Assembly (NCBI GenBank): GCA_948567375.1
Contig: OX419756.1
Location: 70,756,333 to 70,820,332 of the forward strand
Reading direction: 5' to 3'
DNA length: 64,000 nucleotides
DNA from: Lunularia cruciata
Taxonomy: Eukaryota > Streptophyta > Marchantiopsida > Lunulariales > Lunulariaceae
A program made the translations under genes and the position numbers. This document shows positions 35,001-47,010 of the stretch, in pieces. The notes under the pieces are model-generated. The model made no database searches. It saw nothing but the letters and a program-made list of their open reading frames with translations, and was not told the origin of the DNA. Position 1 is the first letter of the stretch. Every line of letters starts with the position of its first letter.

Positions 35001-37720
35001 AAAACACTGAATGTAGTGATGCTTCAATAATTTAAGTTAATTTACAATTGCTTTTGATTTAAGTTGCATTTTGCATCTCTAGCTCCCTAGCATCTTTCAG
35101 ACACTGCACATTCTTTCTCTCCTAACTTATTAAATCATAGTTAATGATTTACAGACATATTCTTACACATGCCCTCAGTTACCACCAAATATAGAGAGGA
35201 TATGGTATCCATTGCGGTTAAGGACCAGTAGCTACTACTGCACATGGTGGCCGTTATTACTATTCTATTCAGCTTTGCTCAAAAGATAAAGAAAGAAAGG
35301 AGTAAATTGAGAGATATAGATAATCAAAATTTGCATTTTGAGGGTGCAAAACAATGCAATCAAGTGTTAGTAATGTACATATAATTCCTTCTGTACCATA
35401 AAAAAAATAGTATTCAAACTATTCCAATACAGCTAGTGTCTTGTGCAAGCCCTCAAAATGTGAAAATCTAGTGGGGTGATACTTCAAACTAAGGATTCTG
35501 CATATTTTTTATATTTAAAAGATGTATACTCTAAACTAGGAAAATGGGAGTATCTCCTTATTCCTCAACCAATGACATTTCTTCGTAAGAAAAGTAAGAG
35601 AATAAGGAGCCGAAGCGTTAAGCCAGGCAATGGACAAAGAATGGCTTGATACCGTCAATGTCGCATGAAACACACGAATTGCTTCTTCTTTGTTAGCAAG
35701 TTCGTATTATGGGATGTTGGACTTCTTCCTAGTTTTAGCTTATGAACAAAGTTAGCCCTTAGAATGAAGAATTGCACTTTTCAACTTATATCACTAGTTT
35801 CTACCGGTGCAATTTGCTTTAGGTTATTGAAAGTTCAGATTTCGGGTTGTTTGACCGGCAGTTCGTCTTACACACTATAGAATTTAGCGTAACTGAAGAT
35901 CCTTTACGGTTATTAATCATGATGTTAGATTGAAATGGAGGAATTCCTAACCCATTCCGTTCCCTAGGTGAATTTGCGCATGATGGATTATCGCAAGAGT
36001 TCATTTTTTTCTGAACCATATATACCCTCTATATAATTAACTCTTACATGGGTGATAAGAAGTTGAGATTCTAGGTACGAAGAAAGCTAACAAGTTAGAG
36101 CTTTAGGTGTTTATCTATCAATACCCACATCGACTATTGGCACCTTTTCCTGTTGAACAAGGCTATGAACAAGAAAAGGCTATGGTACTGCTTGTTGCAG
36201 CAGGTGCCACCTCGTTGCACGCGGTTCTCATGAATGACGATGAAGAATTTCCAGCTACTTAATTATGTGATGTTGGACTTTGATCGAGAACTAGCAAATT
36301 GCGGAGAAGTGCCTATATTAATCATACGTACGTTAGACGTGAAACTTATCGCTCATGACAGGAAAGATCCTCTATTCGGTCACCGCCGTGATACTTTTGA
36401 GTGACGATTGGAGTACCCCATACACTTTCCTCGAGTCAGCTCAGCTGCAGAAATAGTTTGTTCATGCATGGGCTTCACTAGTCCTTTCTGTTCATGAATA
36501 GAATATGGCATGTTTGGGGTTCTAAAGAAGCAGGACGACCAACAAGAAAGAATTAGGGCCCCAACGGATGGAAAGTTTCCCTCCAGTTTGTGGCCCCATC
36601 TGCATCACAAGTCAACACAAAGGAATATTATCAGGTCAACTTTACCTTTGCTCGATGCATGTTGATACATACAAATGTCACGATCGACTTCACTGGGAAT
36701 AAACTGAGTTGGCTACCTTGCTGTTGATCTCCTTGTGGGTTTGAGATGCCCGATGTGTTCCTGAGTAGATTCTAAAAGGAGCCTCCCGTAGAGAACAGGT
36801 TAAAGCTTTACGACAGTTCCCTTGATATTGGGAACAAAGAAGCTTCCCTCTACTTTGCTTCCGAACTCTGATTGGAAGACGAATAGACAGCAGCTTTTCT
36901 ACAGTTCATCGACTACATCAACTTGGAACGTGATTTGGAGAAACTCAAAGACTGCAATTAGCTTTGTAGTTGTTTTCACTATCACTTCAGATTTGAAAGC
37001 AGAATAAGAGTCAAAATCTGTCGATTTCGCGATCCATCTCCCCATTTTCTGACCGCAGGTTCCATGCAGAGGTGTTGCAGTTGCAGTTGCAGTACGCATA
37101 GCTTGAAAATCCTCTCAGCGGTTCATCGAGCACAGCTGATTGCTTCAGTTCCCCAGTTAATACTTGTTGTATGTGATTATAGCCTTCAGGTTAGCTTCTA
37201 GTCATCTCTCGAAGTTAGCCGCATTCTATGCAAACAATTCTGGTGCCGGAGCCTTTCTTGTGAATTATTGTTGTAGTGAGTGGTTCCCTTCACTAGTGTC
37301 ACATTTACCCACAACGTAGAGGGTTATTTGTGGTAAAGTTGTGGATGGCCAGCCGGCAAATGCAGACTCTAATATCCGATGATGCATTAGTTGTGCCAAG
37401 CACAACACTAAAGCTTACTACCTCGAGTAGAGATTGAAACTATATATTAATGTTCATTCCCTGCACGCAACTGTATGTACATGCTGATCAGCTTTTCAGC
37501 GGGTAAAGAAATAAGAATGAACGACATAAGAAATCTTCCCATCCTTCTTGTTATCAGTCTTCTTCTCATCCAAGGAATAAGAAGGGAGCTTTCTTCACCC
37601 ATCTACAGTAGTTGATTTTCTTTCGTGGTCCGATGTCACCCAATATAGGTACCCATTGTTTGTTTGCCAAGAACATGGCCCGTTGTCTCCTATCCAATTG
37701 ACGCTCATGCGAGGTATCAT
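32086..37720. other. AT-rich gene-poor region
   Basis: No transposon domain or host gene could be supported. 32.1-35.5 kb is extremely AT-rich; the 69-codon frame at 33424-33633 lacks recognisable motifs. From about 35.6 to 37.7 kb the GC content rises and the sequence looks less repetitive, possibly the 3' surroundings of the candidate gene below, but I see no convincing exon. Confidence 0.5.
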
Positions 37721-37996
37721 TCAGTTGTCAAGACGACTCTCAGAAGATTTTGCTTCAGACGGATCTTTGGTTCGCTCAACTGCATATCTCCAACTTTCCA
37801 TGTATCGGATATGAAAATCTTTGGCAACGTCTAGATCCTGCATGGCATACAGCACTCTCTCAATAAGAGCATGTTGGATATGTGCAACTGTCAATAAGTG
37901 AGATGAGTTTGGGCCGAGCAAAAGTTGAAGTACACGAGTAGGTCCAATGATTTGCGTTCTTCGTACGTGCATACGGGCCTCGAGAACATACCACTG
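37721..37996 (-). CDS. Candidate terminal exon of an unknown gene
   Basis: A 92-codon open stretch on the minus strand starting after CTGCAG (a usable splice acceptor at about 37997) and ending in TAG/TGA-type stop at 37721. It includes VLYAMQDLDVAKDFHIRYME and an Arg/Lys-rich tail. The composition looks protein-like and the region is not repetitive. I do not recognise the protein, and the first internal Met (37972) could also be a start. A second candidate exon lies upstream at about 38936-39062, but the reading phases do not join directly, so the model is incomplete or wrong. Confidence 0.3.
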   Translation of the reverse strand, partial: QWYVLEARMHVRRTQIIGPTRVLQLLLGPNSSHLLTVAHIQHALIERVLYAMQDLDVAKDFHIRYMESWRYAVERTKDPSEAKSSESRLDN

Positions 37997-38142
37997 CAGA
38001 CAACTTTATAAGTTCAGTATCTTTGTAAGAGCATTTACTCTAAATTCTGCATCTATAAAGTATCTTATGATTTACTATGTACAGTAGAACCTCTCCTAGC
38101 TTAACCACTCTTAGTTTATAACCTCTCCTAGCTTATTTGGGC

Positions 38143-38192
38143 CTAGCCCCATTTTACCTCTTTTATCTCTCCCTTGATGTAGTCTTCCCCTC
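38143..38192 (+). repeat. N-family 3'-tail-like segment inside the TIR element
   Basis: A ~50-bp stretch (CCATTTTACCTCTTTTATCT, then CTCTCCCTTGATG and GTCTTCC) resembles the 3' end of non-LTR element N at 51035-51095 with a short gap. It may be a captured N fragment or chance similarity of low-complexity sequence. Confidence 0.35.
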
Positions 38193-38440
38193 GCCTAGTT
38201 TATATATCCTCGCATAGTTTATAAAATCTAACCGATCCCGACTTGGGCCCATAGTGGAGCATATAAAATCTCTCTCCTTCTTATCGTATAAGAATTTCTT
38301 GGTCCCTGCACGGTGTGTTAGTTTATATTCTACTACAGGGGGTCGGGGACTGTCCCGCCAGGGGCTTGGTCCACTATGGTTCGAATTCCTAACATTTTGA
38401 CTGCGTGGAGAGATACAGTAATGTGTGTGTTTTTTTTCAG

Positions 38441-38518
38441 CATTGCGAGGATCAAGTCGACTTGTAAAGTATTGTAGATCGACTTGATCCTCGCAATGGA
38501 GCAAGTCGATCTACAATA
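38441..38518. repeat. Overlapping inverted repeats (double fold-back)
   Basis: A 20-bp perfect inverted repeat (38441-38460 and 38479-38498, 18-nt spacer) overlaps a second, 17-bp perfect one (38470-38486 and 38502-38518). The central arm can thus pair with either the left or the right arm, forming two alternative hairpins. It lies inside the TIR element, right of its centre. Confidence 0.85.
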
Positions 38519-38672
38519 AGGGTCGGACGAAATCAAGAATGGTGCACTGCACAATTAATAAATATAATAAAGTGACATATAAACTTACACCCTCATAGCT
38601 TATATACCCCTTTTATCCTACAACCAACAAGCGAAGCGGTCCCTGCAGTATTGGCTAAGAGAGGTTCTACTG

Positions 38673-41600
38673 TGAATAAAAATCTAAACTCAAAAAAGGA
38701 GAAGTAAGATTAAATATCCCTACTCTTGACAAGTGCAGTCTTGGCTTAAGATTGCACATATCAAAGCGTAGCTCTACAATTTTCTAAAACATTTCTGCGG
38801 TTATGGAGAAATTTGCATAACTGCAAACCCTACATCAGGGCAATGTCGGGCCAGAAAGGAGCATTGCATTTATTGCATTTAGTCGACTGTAGTTTAACGA
38901 ATATTGTAGCCTGTCTTTTCGTTTAACTCACTTTTGGCAATCCAGACTTGGAACAGGCTTTCCAATCAAGTCAGGAAATCTTATGCCACGCACAAAGAAA
39001 TTACTTAAACCAGATAGGGGACGATAAGGAGCAGGCTGAGGATCAGCGAGGACATGGGCTTGTCTGTTGAACTTTTAGTCAGACAATTGTAGTTGTGAGG
39101 GATTCAAGGGATAGTGAAGGAGAACATTCGTAAGGCCCGCGTCAAACAGGAAGAAGATATGTATCTGTAAATCCGAACAGGCCGTTCAACTGATTGAACC
39201 TACAGTGCTGTGCCTCCTACCTGGCAACTTTTGGGAGAGATGGCAGAGATAGACTTAACCGGCCCCCATATTTGGAAATTCGACTGCCCATGTTTTGAAG
39301 TCTTTTTGCCAAGACTTAGGAGTAGTTTTACGGTTTTCCCTGGGAGAGCTCACTGCTGCTACCGAAACATGGTAATGCGCTAATAACTCGGAAAAGCACT
39401 CGAGAAAGCTCGACTTCTGACGCTCTGATGGCTACGGTAACAGTGATATGGAGCTTCCCGAGTCCCGCCAGATTTTATCGACTTTTTCAAAAGAGTGGAC
39501 CATTCACCATCAATCTGTCTATCGCAGAGCTGCAGGTTACGGTAGTAGTCTAGTGAAACAAACTAGACGCGAAAGTGGTGGTGTAAACAACTGTTCCTAC
39601 TCAGAGTTCTAGTCCCTTGTCTACAGTAGGTTGCACTTGGTCGCGCCGATGTTCAATGTTTTTTAATCAGCAAACACACAGGATTGAACTGCTATGATGG
39701 GGAGGGAGTAGACAGACGTCAGATGGGACAGCATGACTACTCTGTGTGAACCAAATATCTGTGGATAACTAAAGTCTTCTCAAGTCACTCCATGGACCAG
39801 TGACTTTTGCGCAGGCAGTTGTGCAACCCATCTCTCTTCCTGAGATTGGAATTGACAATACAGTATGACGCACAAATCTTAGTGGCTGCCCTTTAACATC
39901 CATCACTTCCGTATTTATACGGTGAAGACGTCAGCAGATGCTGGCTTACACTTTAAATCACAGTGACGTATATCCTTAATCCCCTCTGCTCACCACATAC
40001 AGGAAAAAAATCCGTTTGCTCCACCGGTGAGTACCAAAGACAAGACACTTGATGATACTTGAGTCCACGATACACTGTTCTCCCTCTGCACATTCCACTG
40101 TAGTTCTCTTGCATGCAACCGTCGAGGGTGTCAAGGATTATTGCTGATGAATTTCATGTCCCTTTCTGCTCGCTGTCAGTGCTCTCTACGACTCTGTCCT
40201 GAGAGGTTCAATTTTCAAAGTGGTGCTGGCTGCTACACACCTGCATCAGCACCGCCATCCGCATCGCCCCACTCCTTCCCTTACCCTCTCATTTGTTCGT
40301 TTCTTTCAAGTTCTTTGGACATGAGGCGCCGGCATCTCACCAAACCCCCTGTGACATAACTGACTGAGGAGCCATTTCCTGGTTCATCTTTACCTGATTA
40401 AATTGGGCATGCCCACCAGGATTTAGTACTAACCAATCCAGCAGAATCCTACTTCCTTTTTTCTCCCACACCCACATCACCTGCCTAAATTTTAACTGCG
40501 TTTGGAGCAGGCGGATCGACGATCTCGATTATCAGCAATCTCTACGACAAGCTCCTCAGTACCTCAAATTCCTCCAGAACCTCTGTTTACAGCATGAGTG
40601 TATGAATCACTGCTGAGCATCTAAAAAATGGGACCTTACCTTACTTCCCTCTACCTCCGCTATCAGCATCTGTGTCTACAGGTCTTGGCGGCTTGACCAA
40701 ATCTTGAACTTCACAGGACATGCTTTTGAGCGGACTTTAGTCTCAGTTGGTTTAAACCAAGTTAGGCGCTCGTTGACGGGTGCAGTGTAAATCCAATTTA
40801 GCTTCTGCTGCAGCAAAAGATTGCAGTTTAAGGCAAAGCAGCTTATAACCCAACTACTGATTTCAGCACTTAAACCCAAATAATCTCTTGAGTTCTAGTG
40901 TGCAGTGGAGCACGTCCAAGTCTCCGATGTAAGAGTGAAGGCACCAGCGAGGTCACTATGACATGAATCTAGCCTAGGAGGTAGGTACCTCACCATCTAT
41001 CTCTCGCTCCTCCCGCTGCCAGCGCCGCCCATCGCACTGTGTTGATGAATCATCACATCCTCTTTCGCAAACCACCGAACACCTGCAGCAGCAGTAGAAC
41101 CCAGTTCGATTGAGTAAATTTCTTTCTTCCAACTTACCTATGGCAGGCAGCGTCTCATTTCTTCTCCAGTTCTCTTTAGTGCTAGTAACAGTATTAGAAA
41201 ATTCTGTCCAACCTAGGAGTCTCTCCGGTGCTAAGTATAAGCTTCTGAGGCTAAGAGCAATACCTTAACTTAAACTGGTTAATACCTGAGAAATTACATT
41301 GGACCTATTGAAAGTTTTCCAAGTGTTTTAAATCCAGATTGATCTTGCTAAACCCAGTTGCTATCTTACTGCATCGGCGTAATGCAAACTTCATCCTGTT
41401 CCAATGTGTGATCTCGTCCTCAAACTGGACAGTCCCAAGGATCACGCTGGATGTCCCTCGGTTTGGACTCCTGTCTGTGCGTGCATCCGTGTCCTAGCAG
41501 CGTTTTTGTAAGTCTGTTTAGCTCAGGTAGGTCTCATGATCATCACTACTGATTGCCACAGCTATTCTCTTGAAGGGATTTTAGATCAAAGAAACAAAAT

Positions 41601-42205
41601 GTTTAGATTCACCAATGGATGAAGGTGTATTGCTCCAATCATGAGAGTGCAGGATAAACCTGAGATCTGATTGAGTGGGTCACTCCACGATTACATGATC
41701 ACACAAAAGCCCCATTTATACATGCAGGAATGGATGCACGAATTCGTTAAACTGATTTTTGAGGAGTTTCGGGAGAGGGTGGAGACCGGAGAGGAGAGGG
41801 AGAGATGTGAGAGGAAGATATATATTTTCGGAGTGCTCTCTAGTACATAGTAGTATATATATAGCACTTGTGTGAAAAGTAAAGTCTGTACGGGTTTCAA
41901 TTTTGGTTCCATTGGTACTTAGATTGAAAACTATGGAGAATTAAGTAGAAAGTTAAGGTGATTTTTTCATTTGTTAGGGTTTAGAGTGATCATTACCCAC
42001 TGAGAGTGATGGGTTTGGAATTTTCATTCCAAATTCGGGGCTTCCATGATTAAGTTCAATAGGAATTTAGTTTGAAAATGTTTGAGAGTGAAATTGAAAT
42101 TACAAGAGTTTATAAATTTTAGGGTTTGTGGAGATTGTATTTTCTTATGTGAGTTTGGAGGTGAGAGATTATGGTTTTGTAAATATTGAGAGATATCGAG
42201 AGGAG
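38673..42205. other. Unassigned region between TIR element and element N
   Basis: Moderate GC and not visibly repetitive. Candidate pieces only: a 43-codon minus-strand frame at 38936-39062 (with GLSNFFVRGIRFPDLIGKP) between an AG acceptor and a GTGAGT donor, and a plus-strand ATG frame at 39428-39535 (MATVTVIWSF) ending before a GT. Neither is recognised. The pyrimidine-rich stretch at 40.1-40.5 kb could be UTR. The last kilobase is AT-rich. Confidence 0.4.
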
Positions 42206-42213
42206 CATCATGT
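42206..42213. repeat. Possible target duplication of element N, left copy
   Basis: CATCATGT, repeated at 51133-51140 right after the 3' end of N. Eight bases could arise by chance, but the positions agree with the 5' start implied by the ATG at 42241 and with the 3' end seen in other copies. Confidence 0.55.
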
Positions 42214-42240
42214 GTTACTATTATTATTCTTGTGCTAACC

Positions 42241-45176
42241 ATGGCTACATCTCCCAATATGGGGCTACCTAGAGTGGTTTGGGATACATCATGCCCGGTG
42301 TGTCATCAATGCTTTACCTCGCAAGGGGTAAAGATCCATGTGGGAAAGATGCACAAGGATTATGATTGGAACCCTTGGGATGCACACGTGAGGCGAGTGA
42401 CCACATTGACAGCAATGACACTCAAGATTACACATGTTTCTTTTATCCTTTCATTGACCTTCACGGATACCGATTGAGTCGAGGGAGTGGTTAGCTTCTC
42501 AAGTAGGTTGCATTTTGGGGTTATTTGAGATTAGTTTTCCATATCCACATCTATTCCATAGGCTATCCCGCACACATGATGAGGCTAGACAAGCTTTTTG
42601 CCTACTACTTTATCATTTAACACGTGATTCCTTGGACGAGTTAGCATGGTTCTTATTCCTCTTACTCCCTTGATGGTGTCTTCATTATGCTAGAGTGGGA
42701 AGTGCGGGGCATAGAGAGGTGGTTGCTAGATTTTGTCATAGGATTGGGCTGCCCTTTAGGAGGAGTCTGTTAGGGCTGCAAGTTTTAGGAGATAGGTTTT
42801 GTCATAGGATACCACAAAGTCCACTCGATTCCAACGGTGTAGGACATTTGGTCAAGCGGGAGAGTTTAGTAGAGTAGCACAAGCGCTACACCCTTTGTCT
42901 ATGGCTAGTCCTACTGATGAGACTATCTCTTCCCTACGCTCACTACATCTTATGGTAGTAGAGGGACTACCACAAGAGGTCTTAGATTATCAACCTGAAG
43001 TAGCCTTTATGTCTTGATAGGTCACTTTTTGCACAAGCATTGTGCACTACCCCTCGCCTTTCCTCTAGAGGCTTGTTAGGGATAGTACATGAGCACCTTA
43101 GAGATTGCTTTCAGGCAAAGGATCCTTCCAGTGGTTTTACCAAGTTGTTTTAGGTGTTTTAGGAGTCCTGTAGCCACCTAGCAAGAGGAGACATTCCTAT
43201 AATTGTTAGTTGGGTGTTAGGTGTTAGTAGACTTTTGATGATGGAAAAGGACATTGGGGGATTAGACAAATAACAGACGGAAAGATCTTTTTGCATTTGG
43301 TCAGTCATACCATTGTCCTCAACATCACTCACTTTTGATAACACCTTAGTCCACCTCAATTTGGAGTAGCTACACTTGGAGGATATGAGGCTATATCTCT
43401 TGGCATTATGGCACTCCTAGATCTCCATTTGGAGTGGGTCATCCTACTAGTGGATGTTGAGAATGTTTTTAATAGCATCTCGTAGGCGTCCATCTTTAAA
43501 GAACTTAGGGAGTCTGGTGGATCATTGGTGAGTCTTATTCCTTTTGTGTTGTCTTTTTATGGATCTCTTGCTTCCCTTTACTACCAACACGATTGTTCAT
43601 AAGAGGGAATCACTGCCTTGGAATCAGCTGTTGGTACACGTCAGGGAGATCCTTTAAGGGGACCCTTATTTGCCATGGCTCACTTTAGAGCTCTCTTTTC
43701 TTTTGGCCATGCCAGGTTGTGTATTTCCTTCCTTAGCAAATGATACACACATCGTGGGCCCTATAGATCAGATTAGGCAAGCCTTTGACCACTTGACTAC
43801 CAAGCTACATCTAGTAGGCTTGAGAGTCAAGGTATCAAATTTCATGGCATAGTACTCTTTAGGTATCCCTCCTCACCTTGAGCTTCTAGAGGAGTGTATC
43901 ACATTATAGATGGACTACGTGTTATTGGAGTGCCAATAGGATCCAAGAATTTTGTCATACGCTTCTTACATGTTGCCCTTGCAAAGGATTTCTCCATGTA
44001 GATGACCTTTAGTTACTAGGAGATCTGTAGGTGGCATTTGGTATACTCTCCTCTGGTATTGCTTGTCGACCAACTTACTTCATCTGTATAGTTCCTCCCT
44101 CCTTGTCCTTCCTATCACGTCTAAGAGCCTTTGATACAAGGATTATGGGAGTCTTTGGTGATATTATTGGACTAGGAGCATTTGAGTGTGTGACAAGGGA
44201 TTTTGCACGTAGACAAATTGCTCTGCCAATCTCATGTGGAGGGTTGGCTTGGTACCTATGGAGGAGATGACACATATAGTGTTTCTGGGTAGTTGGGCTC
44301 TCTTGGCACCACTACTTTCCTCTTGTTTTGCGGTTGTTGATAGGTCGGTTTTGGAGACTTATATGACATAGGTGGAGGAGGGATCCTTTTCTCTCTTGAT
44401 GTTATTGCGGCATACAAGAGAAAGTCTATCCTCATAGGCACGCAAGGACTTTCTATCTTTTGCTTGACTATTGTCAAATTGGACTAGAGGTTTACAATCT
44501 TCCTTGATAGATCGATTGTATGAGCATATGCTACATTCTTCCTTAGTTGACTTGACCATTCCTCAAGCTACTAGAGCACGTCTTTGCTCTTGCTCTGGCA
44601 AGGGTGGAGGCTCTTGGATCTTAGCTTGACCGTGCATTAGGGCATTCTTGACTTGCACCAACTATTTTCTCTACAATGATGAGATTTTGCTTAGGTTTGG
44701 TCCACCCATGTACATCTTCATTACTCACTTGTGAGTGTGGTTCTACACTAGATGCAACAGAGGTCCATGTAACATAGTGTCCTTTTGGAGTACATAGGAT
44801 AGCTACCTATGATGCTATTGGAGACATAGTGTTTGCTATGGCATAAGAGAGTGGATACTTGGCTTGGAGAGAGCGTTTGTATGCTTTGCAGGTGACACGT
44901 ATTAGTGCAGACTTATACTTGGTCTGAGATGATCAAGTGATTGTAGTGGATGTTGTGGTTACAAACCCTACATTGGATTCAATTTTGGAAGGAGTGATTA
45001 CTCATCTCCTTGGATGGGCGAGGAGTGCAACAACAAGTTGCAACATCTCCAAGTATAGGGACATGTAGCAAGGTCACCTCTTTGTTCCTCTAGCCTTGGA
45101 GTTATATGGAGCAATGGATGCGGTGTTCAACACATTTGTCAAGGAGTGCACGAGAGCTTATCATGTTAGGTGTTAG
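42241..45176 (+). pseudogene. Element N ORF: CCHH finger, RT, restriction-like endonuclease
   Basis: Start ATG 42241 (MATSPNMGLP). Finger: CPVCHQCFTSQGVKIHVGKM followed by His (C-x2-C-x11-H-x4-H, 42292-42354). RT: motif A reads LVDVENVFNSIS (about 43447), then GTRQGDPLRGPLFAMAHF (about 43633), then LANDTHIVGP in the place of the YADD box (about 43735), with the first Asp changed to Asn by this reading. Endonuclease: SADLYLV, VIVVDVVVTNPTLDSIL and SKYR (about 44910-45060), followed by HLFVPLALELYGAMDA. Frame changes and stops are frequent (for example 42475, 44925). H interrupts the sequence just after the endonuclease at 45181. Confidence 0.75.
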
Positions 45177-45181
45177 AGACT

Positions 45182-45566
45182 TGTAAAAGACCGAATCCGA
45201 GGAGAGAAATAGGAGAATGGAAACTCACATTGGGACACTTGAATGAGAGAAACTCCAAATGCCTAGCATGAGCTTTGGCTTTGGTATTTATAGGTAACAT
45301 ACAAGGCCCTTGAGAAGCTTCTTCAAGCAGCTTTCTTAGAGTGCAAGCCAAGTTAACTAGGAAGCTTCTCAAGAAGCTTCCTTCTAGAAGCCGCCTACTT
45401 GGCGTGCAAGCTAAGCTAGTTGGAAGCTTCTAGAATCTTCCTTCTAGAAGCTACTTACTTGAGGTGCAAGCTAATCTAGCCGGGAAGCTTCCCAAGAAGC
45501 TTCCTAGATACTTCTAGAATATTCTAGGCTAATTTGTCTTATGTCGCTAAACTCCATATTGTTACA
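45182..45566 (-). repeat. Element H 3' LTR
   Basis: 385 bp, TGTAAAAG...GTTACA in plus orientation. It is 38 bp shorter than the other LTR through two deletions (near 45312 and 45545). It contains a TATA box (minus strand CTATAAATA, 45293-45285) and heat-shock-element arrays at 45361-45524. Confidence 0.9.
45361..45524 (-). promoter_or_regulatory. Heat-shock-element arrays in H U3
   Basis: Perfect alternating pentamers: GAAgcTTCtaGAAtcTTC at 45423-45440 (four units), TTCtaGAAtaTTC at 45512-45524 (three units), and several two-unit GAAgcTTC or TTCtaGAA sites (45361, 45373, 45382, 45442, 45484, 45496). They lie about 70-240 bp upstream of the TATA box in transcription direction. The four-unit site is conserved in the other LTR (50676-50693). 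Such sites bind heat-shock transcription factors, so heat induction is the obvious inference. Confidence 0.7.
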
Positions 45567-45950
45567 TATTCCCCCGCCGCTAGTTGGTGACGTCCTCGTC
45601 GCTAATGAAGCTTCAAATTCTTGGATGGCCGTCTATGCATTCTGGAGGTGAGAAAGAATTTCCCATGTGGCATCATGAAGGGGTTACCCTTTCCAATGGA
45701 CCTTGTACTTTGTATGTTGGCAACGACCACGTTGAATATGGTGATGCGCAAGGATACAATCAAATTTGTACTCCTCATGATCATTGATATGGACAGGAAG
45801 AGGGGGAGGTTGGACTTAAGAGGAAAAGGAAGAGAAGTTAGGAACAAAGGGTTTCAACTTGGAAACATGAAAGATAGGATAGATACACATGTGAAAAGGC
45901 AATGCAAGTTGATAAGCAACATGAGAGACAATTTGGGTGATATCAAAGGA
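45567..45950 (-). pseudogene. Element H chromodomain remnant and 3' region
   Basis: Minus strand: a purine-rich GGCGGGGGAATA lies next to the LTR (PPT). Before it, frames at about 45620-45850 give a segment ending KVHWKG, the core of a chromodomain (usual YLVKWKGY). The rest is shifted. Confidence 0.55.
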
Positions 45951-45952
45951 TC

Positions 45953-47010
45953 CTATCCAATTAGGGGCAAGTTTTTGAACTTGGGTATCAAGTGGGAGAG
46001 GGAGGTTACTAAAAGATAGCTTGACTTTATCACCGACTTCAAAGGTGAGATCATGATGATAGTGGTCCGCATATTGTTTTTGGCGATTTTGAGCAACAAG
46101 GAAGTGGAGGACTTGGCTTGTTGGAGAGATTGGGATACAGTGATCAAGATTGCGGAAGTATGAGGAACCTGAGATGGAGGGAGAGCAATAAGAGAATCTG
46201 GAACAAGCGGATCTTGGCCAAAATTGAGAAAGAAAAGAGAAAATCCGGTGCTTGCCTGTTTGGAATTGTTGTAGGCAAATTCTATAGCTGCAAGATATTC
46301 ATCCCAATTGGTATGGTGGACATTGACAAAGGCACGCAACATATCCTCCAATGTACAATTTTCACGTTTGGTTTGTCCATCAATTTGAGGATGATAGGCC
46401 ATGGACAAAGCAAGCTTGGTGCCGAGTATTTGGAAGAGTGCTTGCCAAAACTTCTTGGTAAATCAAGAATCACGGTTGAAGATGAGTACACGTGGCATCC
46501 CATGATGCTTGAAAACATTCTCGAAGTAGATTTACGCTAAGGTTGGAGCATCCACGGTATCACAGGTTGGTGCCAAGTGGATTTGCTTACTAAGCGTATC
46601 CACAAACACCACAATTGCGGTGTATCCTTGTTTTGTCTTTGGCAAGAATGTGATGAGATCTAAGCTCACATGCTCTAGCAAGCAGATGGAATGGCGAGTG
46701 GTTGAAGGAGTCCACTCGGCTTTTGGTTGCTGGCCTTATTACATTGATAACTCTCACACAATTGAACAAATTCTTGAACATCTCGTGTCATGTTGGGCCA
46801 CCACTATTGACGTTGGAGGGTACCCAAGGTCTTGTCCACACCCATGTGACCAGCGATGGGTAAATCATGGGCTTCTTGAAGGCGCACAAGTCGAAGATCA
46901 CCTTTAGTTGGAACATAGATCCGGTCCTCATGGAATAAAAGGCCCTCCTTGATGGAGAAGGTGTTGTACTCCTTATTGCATGCTATAAGGCAACCATGTA
47001 CCATTTGGAA
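45953..47010 (-). pseudogene. Element H integrase, decayed
   Basis: Minus-strand frames from right to left: RLQEAHDLPIAGHMGVDKTL (HHCC zinc finger, 46804-47004), a broken core, then MSMAYHPQIDGQTKRENCTL with the catalytic Glu region (usual AYHPQTDGQTERVN; here TKREN) and FAYNNSKQASTGFSLFFLNF. The plus-strand open frames at 45621-46019 and 46118-46540 are antisense shadows of this. Confidence 0.75.

Larger units (their letters stand above)
38082..38672. mobile_element. TIR element (MITE), possibly pogo/Tigger-like
   Basis: 591 bp with imperfect terminal inverted repeats: CAGTAGAACCTCTCCTAGC at the left and the complement of CAGTAGAACCTCTCTTAGC at the right. Flanking dinucleotides are TA (left) and TG (right), fitting a TA duplication with one change. 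The left side has iterated subterminal copies of ACCTCTCCTAGCTTA (38089, 38122) and weaker CCTAGTTTATA copies; the right side has CCCTCATAGCTTATA. There is no transposase frame. The CAGT start and TA target are typical of pogo/Tigger-type elements (inference). It would depend on a partner transposase. Confidence 0.65.

Noticed and set aside
38380..38400. GGTTCGAATTCC, resembling a tRNA T-arm
   Set aside because: No acceptor or anticodon stem could be built around it, and it lies within the TIR element.
45621..46540. Plus-strand open frames of 132 and 140 codons
   Set aside because: They are antisense to the H integrase and chromodomain, whose motifs read on the minus strand.
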